DNA of 64,000 nucleotides from Oidiodendron maius Zn (GCA_000827325.1 KN832890.1:62001-126000); one strand, 5' to 3'; counted from the stretch's first letter, positions 25,593 through 36,850 are shown. The notes: generated by a model from the letters alone, not told the origin. Translations and numbers: made by a program.

Positions 25593-26699
25593 CTAGAATA
25601 GAAAGTTCTGATCCAACACCCTAAGCGCCTTCTGGTCGTTAATCCATCTATTTTGGTTCTTGCATTGAGTCTCCTCTAGTATTTGCTCCCTATTCTCGTT
25701 TGGATGCCTGTTTCTAACGAAGTTGCTACTACTCTCATTATCACTTCCTGCCGATGCGACAACAATGTCGTGCACTAGGCGAGGAATTCCAGTTCCATAC
25801 TGAGCTGCGGAGGCAACTATGTCTGACTTGATAGTCTTATTCGGAGATGCAAGCCGGCCGCTTGACTTAATGGCACTGGCCTGCGAGTCGTCATAGCGTT
25901 GCAGGATAGTTGCTGCTATTCGCATTTCTTTAATAGGTGGTAACGAAGCGAGTGGGGTCATTCGCCAATGAGCTACTTCCTTGTCGGATATCTCGGTGTA
26001 TGGAGTTCGATTTGGCTGGTAGGCCTGCATCGTTCTCTGAAGCATGACGCTGTTCGGGTCACCGTGATGTTGAGATTTGGATACATGCGTGGCTGGAGTT
26101 GGCAGAGGCCCAGCGTCTTCTTGTGCCACAGCTGGTTCTAGAGACTCATAAACAGTAGACTCTAAATACATGCCCTCGACGGGGATAATGTGGCGAAGTC
26201 GATGATCTGCCGTAGGCTGTGGAAGCTTCGACGAGTTAGGCCGTCGTCGAGAGTAATATGAGACGAGGTGGAGGCGTCGGCCGGTCGAGGTTGTGATGCT
26301 GAACAAACGCTTTTTCAGGCTCTTCAGCTTGTCTCCAGGGTAACCTAGTGCGACATTTCCTCTGTCCTTATGTTTCTTGCTCTCTTCTTAGGTATTAGAC
26401 TTCGTGCTCACATGTAGTAATGGTATTAATTGAAACTAACCTCGTTTTGATTCGCCATCAATCTCTTGATATATGCGAAATCCCCCGGAAACTCTTCTAG
26501 AGCTCCATGTTCTTCCGTCTCTCCATCGTCGTAACCTAGCTTCTTGTTCATCCCACACATAGACCGAGCCTGATTTGATAGACTTCTTTTCCTCCTCCGA
26601 TAACCATCGTTGGACCCGGGGAAGTAACCCAAGACGACAGGCTTCGAACAGTTTGATTGCATCTGCGGGTGTCTGGATATGGCCGTGGTAGGTGCACAT
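25593..26699 (-). CDS. WOPR-domain transcription factor, Gti1/Pac2 family
   Basis: Two reverse exons (26699-26441, 26344-25593) with a 96-bp intron give 336 residues. WOPRa is at the very N-terminus: YHGHIQTPADAIKLFEACRLG, then LPRVQRWLSEEE, SIKSGSVYVWDEQEA and RRWRDGRTWSSRRVSGGF. WOPRb follows across the splice: LFSITTSTGRRLHLVSYYSR, RLRHIIPVEGMY. The family binds DNA directly and includes Gti1/Pac2 and Wor1/Ryp1/Sge1, controllers of morphology, sporulation, virulence and secondary metabolism. The short linker between the halves and the IPVEGMY ending suit the Pac2/Gti1 branch, but I do not assign a gene name. The C-terminal 170 residues are disordered and Ser/Asn-rich. Confidence 0.9.
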
Positions 26700-27874
26700 C
26701 TTTGCAGCTAGTCTGTGTTGAACAATAGAGGTAAATATGTCTCTGTTAAAGCTCTGCCCTCTACAGGTGTCGTTTGTTCAACTAGAGCTAGAGTTTAGCG
26801 GGATACGAAGGATTTGCAGCAGGACTCGCGGAATAATAGACAACATATGTGAGAACATGATACAGCATAAGAGCGGCAGATTTTTCATCATCCTTGGATC
26901 AAAGTGGAATGATATGCCCGGTCGATTTCTTATAAGAATATCCCCAGAGATATTAATTGGTTGCTTTAAACGAACCGACTAGTAAATTAACGTGGCGAAC
27001 ACTTCCGCCGCCCCCTGGTTCCACCCTTTCTTCCGCCACTTCTAATGCACCGCCCTTGCTAATTAAAGAAGCAGAAATGTGGACCTTCGGATCCGTTCGC
27101 CATTCTAATGCCTTAAAATGCTTATATTGGGTGTTAAGGGTAATGGTAGAGTATCTCTCGACATGATGTTCAATCCATTTTTACACATAGCTGCTATTAG
27201 GAATATAATTCTAGTTGCAAAGCACAAATCCGTCTTTGTACCATAACATTCATTTAAACCTGCTCTGGCATGAATAGTATTATTTACATAATTGTGGCCT
27301 GTGATCTCTTGCAGATTTGTGATGTACCAGCTCATTTGTGTGGTGACCATTTGCTATTTAGGGCTAGGATCGTGCCAACACCCTGTCACGGCTGAGGATG
27401 CCTTCACCTGCGGATCGTCATATATCTTACTGGTTATGGGCACATCTGCGAGATATCACTCCATCATCAGCCTCCCTGAACTAGCACGCTTACTCCTATC
27501 CTACTCAGATCTATAAGGTAGGATCAGCAAATTGTTAAACGTTTAAGCTTAGAAAAGCTCTCCATGCCTTTTACAGTTATTACTGCGATCGGAAACGAAA
27601 GAGGCTCTATCCCCCCTATCAGCCGCATGGCAGGATTGTAGGCAAGAAATCCTACCGTATCCGACCTCGGATAGGATCCTAATACGCCATTAACATCCTT
27701 ACATAAACCTTAGGAGTCTTACCTGCAAATATACTTCCCTCTAGTATCTTCTATTTAAAGAACAAGACATACTACCTGTTTTTTCATCACCAGCCTCCTC
27801 AGTCTACGTCATTTCTCTGCTAACTCTTCCAACCGACTCGGTTCCCGCGCTTCCAATCCTCAGATACCGCAAAC
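26700..27874. other. intergenic region
   Basis: Only short ORFs without recognisable domains. A TATCCG-ACCT-CGGATA mini-palindrome occurs near 27656. The final part contains the upstream region of the decayed secreted-protein copy. Confidence 0.45.
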
Positions 27875-28165
27875 ATGGTTGCTATCTAGAGCATCGTCTT
27901 CGCTATTACTCCTAGGGCAATTATTGTCGACGGTGCTGGATTTGCAAAGATCTTTACCGCAAGCGCTGCTTGGAGATCAGTTTAAATACAAAACATATTT
28001 GTCCGTAGGGAGCTTCTCTCCGTCGCTGCTCTAGTAGATGATGTTGCCCTCGACACAAATTCCAGAGGTTGCGCAACGGCTATGAAGATGCAGGGAAAGC
28101 CTACCATTAGTCACAAACACGATAGTATCGTTGTTGTCACTATACCCTCCGCTTTGCGCAGAAGA
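27875..28165 (+). pseudogene. decayed paralog of the small secreted protein at 31007
   Basis: From ATG 27875 the frame reads MVAI, a TAG, then SIVFAI, against MVATKSVLIAA in the intact gene. The first 24 bases differ at only a few positions. Further on, after a likely former intron around 27981-28008, a frame reads GCATAMK, then GKPTISHKHDSIVVV, and PSAL, matching in order C..EVSALKGK, GTAFENKGDSIVI and PAVL of the intact protein. A shared 12-base block, TCATCACCAGCC, lies 91 bp upstream here and 97 bp upstream in the intact gene. The premature stop and lost similarity in the middle indicate a dead duplicate. Confidence 0.5.
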
Positions 28166-28459
28166 AACATTACTTTACGGTGTACAGCTCATCTTTCTCA
28201 CCATAAGCTGTGATCACCCAACCCAGGAGTGGGTGAAATATTGTCGCGTTGAAAACGGTCTAAAGGGGGGTATCACCTAATATTGAGAACGACTCGATTG
28301 AGGATGTGGTGAGACGGGCTCTATATACAGTACAATAATAGAGAGTGGATATTCTGCGTATAGAACTCTTTCAAATCGCTAAAATGTAGCAGAGTGAGAA
28401 TTAAACTATTTTAGGGAGCTTCCTTTAAATATTATTATATGAAAGAAAGAACCCCCCCC

Positions 28460-28557
28460 CCCCCTAAATAAATGTGACAGCGGGTCTACAGAGCACAGAC
28501 ATTTTACCATACAACCCCCCCGGCCAAGAAGGCCCACCATTACATTTATTTAGGGGG
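28460..28557. mobile_element. 98-bp inverted-repeat element (MITE-like)
   Basis: The ends are perfect 16-bp inverted repeats: CCCCCTAAATAAATGT at 28460-28475 and its complement at 28542-28557. Weaker complementarity, mostly with transitions, continues about 12 bases inward. The left end runs into a longer C tract, so the exact end and any target duplication are unclear. There is no coding capacity. Confidence 0.55.
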
Positions 28558-30874
28558 CTGGGAGAGTACTAAGCCCGTAAGACTAAGTACATGCCACTTT
28601 CCTAAAGGGTGTATTTTATGCGACAGCTCGTGATTGGTTAATTTTGAAATCGACCTCTCGTCACTTTCTCACTCACACCATCGAGTTATGATTCCAAATC
28701 ACTTCGGAGGGCTGCAGCCTTGTAATATATATAGACGGAGGTACAGTATGTATCAAAGCTATGGAGCTCCAGGTGTTCAGGCTCTAAGACAAGACATATT
28801 AAGAGATGTCTACTTGTCCACAAAGACCATTTCAGAGGCACAGCCTCTGATCACACCAAGTTCTGGGCTATCAAAGGATACTAGATTACGGCGCGGCTGA
28901 CTCCACTCTATGGAGTTCTTGTAACTACTCCACTTAGCCTGCGAATCACGCGCCCTGAGTATTCATAAAACCCGTTGCATGGTATACATGCCGCCTTGGC
29001 TGCGCCACGCTACTGCATCGAACCTGGATATTACAGTAACCATACGTGAATCTCCGGCGTTGCCGTTTTCTACTTCCAACCTAGCTCGATAATAATCCAC
29101 ATGCTGGCGCAGTACATTTCCCGAATCTCCGAAGGAATATAGGTGCGGCGTCAGACAAGCAATGGGACTGCGCTCGGACCATTATGTCGGAATCCTTGTC
29201 TGGGATGATGTGTCTCGTAATCTTCTTGCACATCGAAGGATGGGTGCTATTTTTATTTTACTTTAGAACGATTAATCATGAAATCCCTTCTCTACATGGA
29301 GAATTTGTGTTCGGTGATGTTTCTACCAGACACAATCGAGAAAATGGAAACATATTACGGCTACATTTGAGATAGAGAAGACGCAATCAAGCTGTTCGAA
29401 GTGTGCTGACTCGGCTTGCTCCCGCAAATCCGGCATCGATTGCCACTGAGCGAAAGGTCAAGCATATCAGACTAGGCCTGGTGCTTGTGTAGAGCGATGG
29501 GAATGGATAGACACGACGATAGACAGATGGATGGGCTTGGGACCTGTGTCAACGTTATGGAGGGTTTTATTCTATCAGAAGATGACAGGCATTTTTTCTG
29601 AAGAAAGTTGGATCGTGAGGAAATTAGATGGTGCGGTCAAGCGGACTTTTAGTAGCCATGACTCGATGCGGCACATGCTTCAATCTTGTTGTTCATTCCG
29701 CTCAGAGATTATGTCGGCATACGGATGATCCTCAACTCAGTCACATCGAGCGTGTTGATGAGGCATATCGAGAACCGACAACAGACGTAAGTCCATACAA
29801 TCACCAAACATGCAGCTCCCAGCTTGGCGCTAATTCTTACAGCCCCCAGTTCATATCGGTTACCTGGCTTGCGCGACAAACCTAATCGGCTCGATCATCT
29901 CGTCCTACGTCCTCTTGTAAATCAGCCGAACGGTCGGGACCATCACCCGATGCAGCTCTAGGTTCGATTGTCACCACATCACAATCTCAACGCGGTTTTG
30001 GTATATCCTATAGAGTGGAGGTGTAGTAACAGTTCACAAGGAGAGGAATATCTATAGTGGGAGGGGCGTGGAGATATGCGTTTTGGGGGAGAAGAGGCGG
30101 GGTACTAGATAGAGGATTGGAGGATGCTTGCAGCACTAAACAAGCTTCTTTCGCGAGGGTTGGAGGATCATGATACGATCACTAAAGCATCGCCATTCTC
30201 CTCAAATGAGTACATGCCCCTGTTAAGTCCATTTGTCTAGTTATTTAGTAACGACAGCAGATAAGAGTAGCTCAAGTAGTCTCCATTATAGCGAGATCTA
30301 TGAAGAGAAAGCCAAGAATTTGTATTGGGTTCTCGCTTCATTGGTGCATAGCGACATCCAGATTAGTAATCCCCCTTTGGCAGTACACCGTATGAGACGC
30401 GTCTCAGGCTCCCTAAAGATGAAACATAGATGACCTTGTATGGATTCCAGCTTTATAATCCTTGCGCTAGAACAAATGAATACTGATTTCATTCCGCTGA
30501 TGACCAAGCAGTGACGGATTTGATCACCAGCAAGTTTCAGGCGGGTCTCTGGCTGTGAAGGAGCGATGCCAAGCCCTGCGCCACCGAATATTAAGCTTGT
30601 ATCGGCACCACTTGGCTAAGGTACCTTACGATGCTATGGAGAAGGCCGGCTAGGGAGTACAGCCTCGAGAGGAGCAGATAATTACTGCGCCAGAATTCCT
30701 GTACGTGTGAAAGGGCTAATCTTCTCAGTTTAGAGGATCGTGATTTGTATTAGCCACACCAGGGCATCCTATTTCACTGAAAGAGGATTTGTAACCAGCA
30801 ACTTTCCATACTACGGAGGAACCAAGAATGTCACGTTGCTAAATATGGATCAAAGCTAATGCTGTCGATAGGAC
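28558..30874. other. gene-poor region
   Basis: About 2.3 kb with only short ORFs, none with a recognisable domain. A fragment near 29789-29915 with plausible splice signals encodes a hydrophobic HIGYLACATNLIGSII segment, possibly a relic of a membrane protein, but nothing flanks it to support a gene. Confidence 0.4.
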
Positions 30875-30882
30875 TATATATA
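30875..30882 (+). promoter_or_regulatory. TATA-like box of the small secreted protein gene
   Basis: TATATATA lies 125 bp upstream of the ATG at 31007 and is followed by CT-rich leader sequence, a plausible core promoter for a highly expressed secreted protein. Confidence 0.4.
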
Positions 30883-31006
30883 CGTCCCTTCATGACCATT
30901 CTCTATCTCTCATCACCAGCCATCTTCACTATCCAATACACTCTAAATCCACAAAACATCTTAACCCTATACTCCACTACCTCTTACCTCATTTCATATA
31001 CCGAAA

Positions 31007-31503
31007 ATGGTTGCTACCAAGAGCGTCCTCATTGCTGCGGCCTCCTGCGCTGTCCTGTCCGAGGCTAAGCCAGTCGCGAACATTGTCAAGAGTATCTTCA
31101 AGAGGGAGAATGCGATCCGTGGCACGAACGACATCTGGGCAGCACGCGGTAAATTCTCCGATCCCTATATCCTCTCAACCACTAACAATATTGCATAGAT
31201 GTTACAAGCGAGATAACTCAAGCATTTCCCCAATGTGAAGCGACCCTGGAGAAGCTGCCCGCGGACAAGAGACCCCATTACAGCGAGGCGGCCGGCTCAG
31301 TCACGTTCGTGAAAGTCCCTAAGCCATGCACGAGCGAGGTTTCTGCTTTGAAAGGCAAGGAGATTGATGGCACCGCCTTCGAAAATAAGGGCGACAGCAT
31401 TGTCATTAGCCACGCAAACCCCGCTGTCCTAAAAGTCTTCACAACTCACTTTGGTTACGCAGCAAATGCTGGAGCGGCGTCACCAAAGTCTGCTGCGCAG
31501 TAG
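31007..31503 (+). CDS. small secreted protein, unknown family
   Basis: Two exons (31007-31148, 31199-31503) with a 50-bp intron carrying a CACTAAC branch and a CATAG end give 148 residues. The first 20 residues (MVATKSVLIAAASCAVLSEA) are a signal peptide. A Lys-Arg site (IFKRENAI) follows at about residues 32-33 and could be a Kex2 processing point. The mature protein is polar with only two cysteines (QCEATLEKL, PCTSEVSALKG) and has no domain I recognise. A decayed copy lies 3.1 kb upstream. Small size, secretion, duplication and an isolated gene-poor setting are effector-like traits, but function is unknown. Confidence 0.7.
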
Positions 31504-32805
31504 TGGCGGGTGTTGCAAAGGTCGCAGTCCTCGACCGTGTAGCGGCTCTCGAAGCCCGGTGTTTGCTTGCTTTTGTTGCTGGCGGAGCGCGGGGAAAAAA
31601 AATCGGTGTTATTTGAGTTATCAAAAAGGTTTATCGGCGTTATGGGAGTTATGTAAAAGTTTTGTTGGCATTTTGCAGTAAAGCAAGCCCAAAACCAGGT
31701 CAAAATACGATTTTTTACCCTAGCACAATTTCCCACCCGTCTCATAATTGTGAAAACTGAGCCCGACCTGTATCCAAATGAATGCCATGGTTGACCTTTG
31801 AACATCCAATGACTCTGCATATCCGGAAGTAGCCACATCTTTCTCCTCCACAGCTCAGTGATATCCAGTCGATTCTTGATGCCCACGCCTGACGAACAAC
31901 GACACCAAGGGAAATACCACCGTAAGTTCTGCAGCCCGAGCAACGGACCCACATTTTCGAATATCGCGGAGGCCCAGACAAAGCACGTCGACAATAGTAC
32001 TGTACTGTACTGTGTCTACTCTGTATTACAGTGGTGCTTAAACAGGAAAGCCCTCGTGCGGTACATTTTTCCTAATTCGGCATGCCTGCGCCTCGGCTGA
32101 CGTCCAATAATTTCTCAGCACATTGGGTGAGATCGTGGATGGCGCAGAATAAGGCCACTCCGCTTTCGGAGTAACATGCTGACAGGATCGGTGGTTATAT
32201 TTAACCGTAATCCTGTCGGGTTATTGGGCCCAACAAGCCTCGGAGCTTGCGCCACCTCGGGATGAGGGATTCCCGTACTCTATGTACCAGCCCCAACCAA
32301 TCCTCTTTCTACTACTGTGCTTTTGTGCCTCACATGTCATATTTTATTTGGCTTAAAGCTGCCTTTCTTCTATTGGCAGGCAGGCAAACTTAGACTCGTC
32401 TCCTAAACCCGCTAATCATATTGGCGGAGGATGCAAAGGACGAGGCGCTCTCATCCTTTTGCTCCAAGTTAAGATGATACAGTTTCGTAGCATATCTTGA
32501 TACATATATTTGGCTTGAAGATCCTCTTCAATCTTGTCAATTCTCTCTTCCTCTCTCCCTATCCCTCATCATCCCTTCCCCACATTGTCTACTTCCCTCG
32601 GGCGACCAGGATTTCAACCCCCCCCGCGTCTCGGGCGAACAACGATTGATTTTGCACCGACGTGTTCTCTCTCTTCCATTGTCCCCCACGCTCATCTCTC
32701 ACCACTCTCTATCTATTTTCGCTATATAGCGTCTGATTCCTCTCCTCGTCTTTATCGTTTCGGTGTCCCGGTTCGTTCTATTCTTTCCTCATTCCAGATG
32801 CAATC
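31504..32805. other. intergenic, long leader of the acyltransferase gene
   Basis: No gene supported; a 179-codon reverse ORF at 31455-31994 has no recognisable domain and partly overlaps the secreted protein gene. The last 270 bp are strongly CT-rich, typical of a fungal 5' leader. Confidence 0.5.
32181..32217. repeat. imperfect palindrome upstream of the acyltransferase gene
   Basis: GACAGGAT at 32181-32188 pairs with ATCCTGTC at 32210-32217, and GGTTA at 32193-32197 pairs with TAACC at 32202-32206. This could be a hairpin or a two-fold binding site for a dimeric regulator. It is about 590 bp before the start codon. Confidence 0.4.
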
Positions 32806-33960
32806 ATGGAGCTCATCAATTTCGTGTCAATGTGCGCCTATTTCTCATGCTCGATGCTCCTAGCCATTATAGCACTTAACTCGCGGCAGTCTTACCGGCC
32901 TTTCCTCTTGGTAGGCATCATTGGTTGCGCCTATCGGTCCTTCCGCCAAATCACCGATGGCCAAATTGGCATTTGGGGCTGTGAAGTTTTTGCTATGTTT
33001 ATTATCATCTACATCTCTCATATAAGCCATGTGCTATGTTATGAGAAGTATGTCCTGCCTAAGAAGCCCAATGTCACTTTCGACTGGGTAGGCGGATACA
33101 AGATGTTGTTCAATGCTCGGTGGCTTGGTACTGATCGACAGGCGCCTTATATTAATGTTGCAGTGCAACGCGAATCTAGAGACTCCTCAAAAGTTTGGAG
33201 GACAGGACTTCGCTCACCAAGGGCTATCTTCCTTCGCAACCGTCTTCTTTCCCTTGCCAGCACACTGATCTTTGAGAAAATGCAATCTTATGTATACCTA
33301 GACTTAGCTCCGCGTTATGGTCTTCAGATAGGTATCACAGACTTTCTCCCTACAAAGGAAAGCTATTTCCGAAGACTGGGGGAAGTTACCCTTCGTGAGA
33401 CTGCTGTCCGAGTCTGGCTGGTCACATTTTTTCTCTTTTACTCCGTCTGCTTATATACCACCATACACGATGCACTTGCATTTATCTTCGTTGCATCAGG
33501 ATTTGATAACCCGGAGGATTGGCCCCCGCTATTTGGCGACATTCGTGATGCAACCTCTATCCGCAACTTCTGGGGCAAATTCTGGCACAGATTGGTCTAT
33601 CGCAGCTACACTTCTTACGGAATTTGGATTAGCAAGAACATCTTGCACCTCCCAAAATCGAGCCTTATTGGAAAGCTTTTTATCAATTTCTTCGTTTTCA
33701 CTATGTCCGGATGCGTGCACGTGCTGGCCATCCGTCAGCTGGGTTACACCTGCGGCGCGTGGGAGGAGATAACTTTCTATATCTACAATTTTCTTGGCAT
33801 CCTTGTGGAGATGGCTGCGATAACGGCTTTCTCTCAGATCACGAGGGGCTACAAACTGAACAGTACTGTGAGTAACATGCTTGGTTATACTTGGGTTTTC
33901 ATCTTCCTTTTTACGGTGGTACCAAAGAACGATTTTCCGAAGGTGTTCTGCGAGCCTTGA
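32806..33960 (+). CDS. wax-synthase-like membrane O-acyltransferase (MBOAT-related)
   Basis: A single exon of 384 residues with about 8 hydrophobic segments. The conserved wax-synthase block is present: SIRNFWGKFWHRLVYRSY near residue 245-262, followed by FTMSGCVHVLAIRQ near 302-315, whose His in SGCVH is the presumed catalytic residue of this family. Earlier, YEKYVLPKKPNVTFDW and LFNARWLGT match the usual N-terminal region. Fungal members O-acetylate terpenoid and meroterpenoid intermediates or make wax esters at the ER. No terpene cyclase or PKS is in this window, so its substrate is open. The start has good context and the frame is complete. Confidence 0.85.
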   Translation: MELINFVSMCAYFSCSMLLAIIALNSRQSYRPFLLVGIIGCAYRSFRQITDGQIGIWGCEVFAMFIIIYISHISHVLCYEKYVLPKKPNVTFDWVGGYKMLFNARWLGTDRQAPYINVAVQRESRDSSKVWRTGLRSPRAIFLRNRLLSLASTLIFEKMQSYVYLDLAPRYGLQIGITDFLPTKESYFRRLGEVTLRETAVRVWLVTFFLFYSVCLYTTIHDALAFIFVASGFDNPEDWPPLFGDIRDATSIRNFWGKFWHRLVYRSYTSYGIWISKNILHLPKSSLIGKLFINFFVFTMSGCVHVLAIRQLGYTCGAWEEITFYIYNFLGILVEMAAITAFSQITRGYKLNSTVSNMLGYTWVFIFLFTVVPKNDFPKVFCEP

Positions 33961-34370
33961 ATCCCGCATGCATACAGACATCTCGCAACGGCGGCGACCA
34001 GACAAATAATATGGTCGCTCTGGCTCATGCCTCTATAGGCGGGCACATAAATGAAGGAATGACGTCGCGAAGTCCTCTGCTGTCGTTCTTCTCGTGCGTC
34101 CTAACGTTAGCAGGATATTCACTACCGTTACCGCGAGCCAGAAATAGTAAGCAGGATCTGGCTCAACTTCGGCAAGAGCTTCATATATATTATGTTTGCC
34201 TTGCTCGCTACTAGTGTTGGGAATCTGCCAGAATTCGCCGGTTTGGGAAAGCTGGTTATCGTGTTGCCTGTGACTGCAACTGCTATCGAGCCTAGCGGTG
34301 GCCGTGGTGAAACTTTATTCAGATCTCTACATTTATCGCAATAGCAAGCTGTAGATCACAGACCGTGGAC
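33961..34370. other. intergenic region
   Basis: No gene supported; it contains the 3' flank of the acyltransferase and of the reverse-strand pseudogene. Confidence 0.5.
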
Positions 34371-34817
34371 TTATCCGAGCGTTTTGGGCGTTCGAGACTG
34401 CAGCTCTGTGGCAATCGGAATGTTGTCAATGTCGGCAATATACCAATCAAAGTCCTCTACAGGGTTATTGTAGAGGTTGGGGAACGTGAATGCAGTCATG
34501 GAGCCTGAAGAATGAAGCAGCCAGATCTTAGCATGCAGACTGTGGCCACTATCCCAACAGAGGCGGGCATGTCGATCTTTTAGTGCTCTACCTAGATGCT
34601 ATGAAAGATTTCGCACGTCCTATCCCCCGCGGCGCAGATAGGCAAAAGAGACAGAATAATAGCAGTCAAGTTTACCAATCATATTCAGGGGATGATTCTT
34701 CAAATCTGGGGTTCCTAGGAAGCAATGGAGTGCTATAGCGACTTCGCTAGCAGTAAATTCGTGTGCCCTTTGTACAGTGACGTGGAGGAAGTGATCGGAC
34801 GATATTTTATCCAACAC
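34371..34817 (-). pseudogene. unidentified protein-coding relic with two in-frame TAGs
   Basis: One reverse frame of about 149 codons reads like real protein from VLDKISSDHFLHVTVQ through HEFTASEVAIALHCFLG, CYYSVSFAYLRRGG, then TAG at 34620-34622, DVRNLS, a second TAG, then RALKDRHARLCWDSGHS, KIWLLHSSGSMTAFTFPN and VEDFDWYIADIDNIP to a TAA at 34371. The frame is unshifted across both TAGs, each of which would be Gln if CAG had mutated. There is no ATG at the upstream end: a TGA lies two codons before the Val-Leu-Asp start, so the N-terminal part is also missing or mutated. I do not recognise the family. Confidence 0.55.
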
Positions 34818-35295
34818 CTCTCAATTAAGAAGCCTATATATAACCCTGCCTTTTGCCCTACTACTTAACTATTAAGAGACGAGGCCGTGGTGTTTGAGCG
34901 AACGGCCTTTGAAGCTGCGCCGTAAACTTCCGTGAACCCACGCGTAGTCTGTCAAGGTACACGGCACTATATACTCTACTACTAAGCTAAAGGAGGATGA
35001 TACAAACTAGGATAAGAACGTGCTAGAGAATGGCATATAAACCGATATTAGCAGGAGAGCTTACTTTGTAGAGGAGAAGCGATTTAAGGTAGAATATGAT
35101 TGGGATAGTAGTTTCATCTCAATAATGTAAATTGGTATATTAAGATTATAGCCATGGGACGCCGGTTACTTGCCAGAGCTATACAAGATCTATATGGTTT
35201 AGCCAAAACCGTCTCCTAGTCCTTCCGACAACTTTTTCCAATCCATTCCCCGTTCCATTCCCTAACCGCCCCCAAACACCGTATAAAGAATACTC
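34818..35295. other. intergenic region
   Basis: No feature seen apart from the 3' flank of the rhodopsin-domain gene. Confidence 0.5.
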
Positions 35296-36850
35296 TTACA
35301 CAATTGATACAGACGACCCAGGCTGCTCCGGTGTCCACCACCGCATCTCATCCGCATCCTCGTCCTTCGCCGTCCGAATCTCAAACGTCCGCTCTACTTG
35401 GATCCCCCCATGCTCACTTTCCTGGCTCGTCCCCCTCACGTTCTCGTTCGAGTCTCCAAATGGGCTGTGGCTGGTTACGCCCGGTGATACATGCACCGGT
35501 TCCGGACGCAGTGGGATCCCTAGCTGCGAGTTGGGGGCTCCGTAGGAGTTCTCACCTGCCCGGCTGGCTTTGTTCCTGATGTAGCCGGCACGGCTGGCAC
35601 CGGCACCTTTCGAGGTCGCATACCCGGCCGTCGCCCGAGAGGAGAGATTCAAGAGCGAGCGGAAGAGTGGGCGAAGAGTATATGCTGAGGCGGCGACGAT
35701 GCCGAGACTGGCTTCCACTGCAGACCAGATGGATACGTCTCTGTATATCAGGTCAGCATGGGAAAGGAAAGTGATGTATAGTCAAAGGAAAACGCACGTT
35801 GTTGCGTAGAGAAAGTCATCTGTAATCGTGAGCACCCTAATGTACGGGATGCGGATTATAGCGGCTATCCCAGCACTATTGTTCGCGTCAGTGTAGTCCG
35901 AGATAGAGTATGGGGGCCAAGACTCACAGAAGTCCCACTGCGAGAATAGCTGCCAGGGATATCTTTGTGCGTTGATTCATTTGAAGGTTCCAGATGAGAG
36001 TGATGGGCAATAAGCCTAGGATCCAATCTGCAGTAAAGGAAATAGCGGAGTGGGCGATGCTGGCATCGGGTATCACCGCCGGGTTCATACAACTCCCGTG
36101 CTCCCCCTTGTATTCTAGACGACAGCCATTAGCGATTGCTTGTTGCAGCTTAAACGGCTGAGTTGTGGCCATGGCCACATGCAGTGATAGATGTATTCGG
36201 CCGCCGGGGGTTTCTTACGATTCCAGAAATAGTCGATAGGAGAGCATTGAAACAGGGCGAGGAAGAAATAGAATATTGAAAAGACAGTAACACCGGCCAT
36301 GGTCGCGTAGATGATGACCTTCATTATGCGCTTAACACATATTCTGATGAGGAACAGGGCTATCGAGAGGCGTATAAAGAGGGTGGTGAGGGTGTAGAAG
36401 AGTCTAGATATCACAGTCAGAACGCGCTGTCGACATAAAACTGAACGGAAACTTTTGTATCCCTGAGATCCTTACTCGCAGAGGTACCAATAATGAAGTG
36501 CTTTGGGAATATCCTCAAGTGGGATAAGCTTCAGATGTCGCCCAACGCCATACTTGACTCCAAACGCTGCACATGTACAATACGTCGTAAAAAGCACCTA
36601 TCCTGAAGTTAGCTAAGACTAGGCAAGACTGCGGCCATCTCGAAAACTCACAATTCCAATTACGAGGAGCAAATCATCCACGCCCCAACCTTTAGTCAAG
36701 ACGGCCTTGACATAAATTCGAAGGGAAAAGAAGATCCATGCCAACCCCAGGAGAACCCCTACGAGCGCCGCTAAACCCTATGATCAGCTTTGTATGTGAG
36801 CCTTCGCAAAACCACTTACCACACTCGGGGGCTTTATTCTCCAGCGCCAT
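35296..36850 (-). CDS. fungal rhodopsin-domain integral membrane protein (PTH11-like)
   Basis: Seven reverse exons (36850-36820, 36770-36652, 36597-36476, 36403-36219, 36114-35928, 35875-35798, 35740-35296) join without frame conflict to 388 residues. Seven hydrophobic helices occupy roughly residues 11-270. Family motifs: WGVDDLLLVIGI after helix 2, HYWYLCELFYTLTTLFIRLS, LFQCSPIDYFWNQ, GSCMNPAVIPDASIAHSA, SFTADWILGLLPITLIWNLQM, and TTDVSIWSAVEASLGIVAAS before helix 7. The 115-residue cytoplasmic tail is Ser/Gly-rich and ends in WWTPEQPGSSVSIV. Members of this fungal family are putative surface receptors, though most have no known ligand. The short first exon and its ATG are the least certain part. 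Confidence 0.88.

Noticed and set aside
31455-31994. Reverse ORF of 179 codons overlapping the secreted protein gene
   Set aside because: No domain or signal peptide, and the overlapping forward gene has good splice signals and a paralogous relic.
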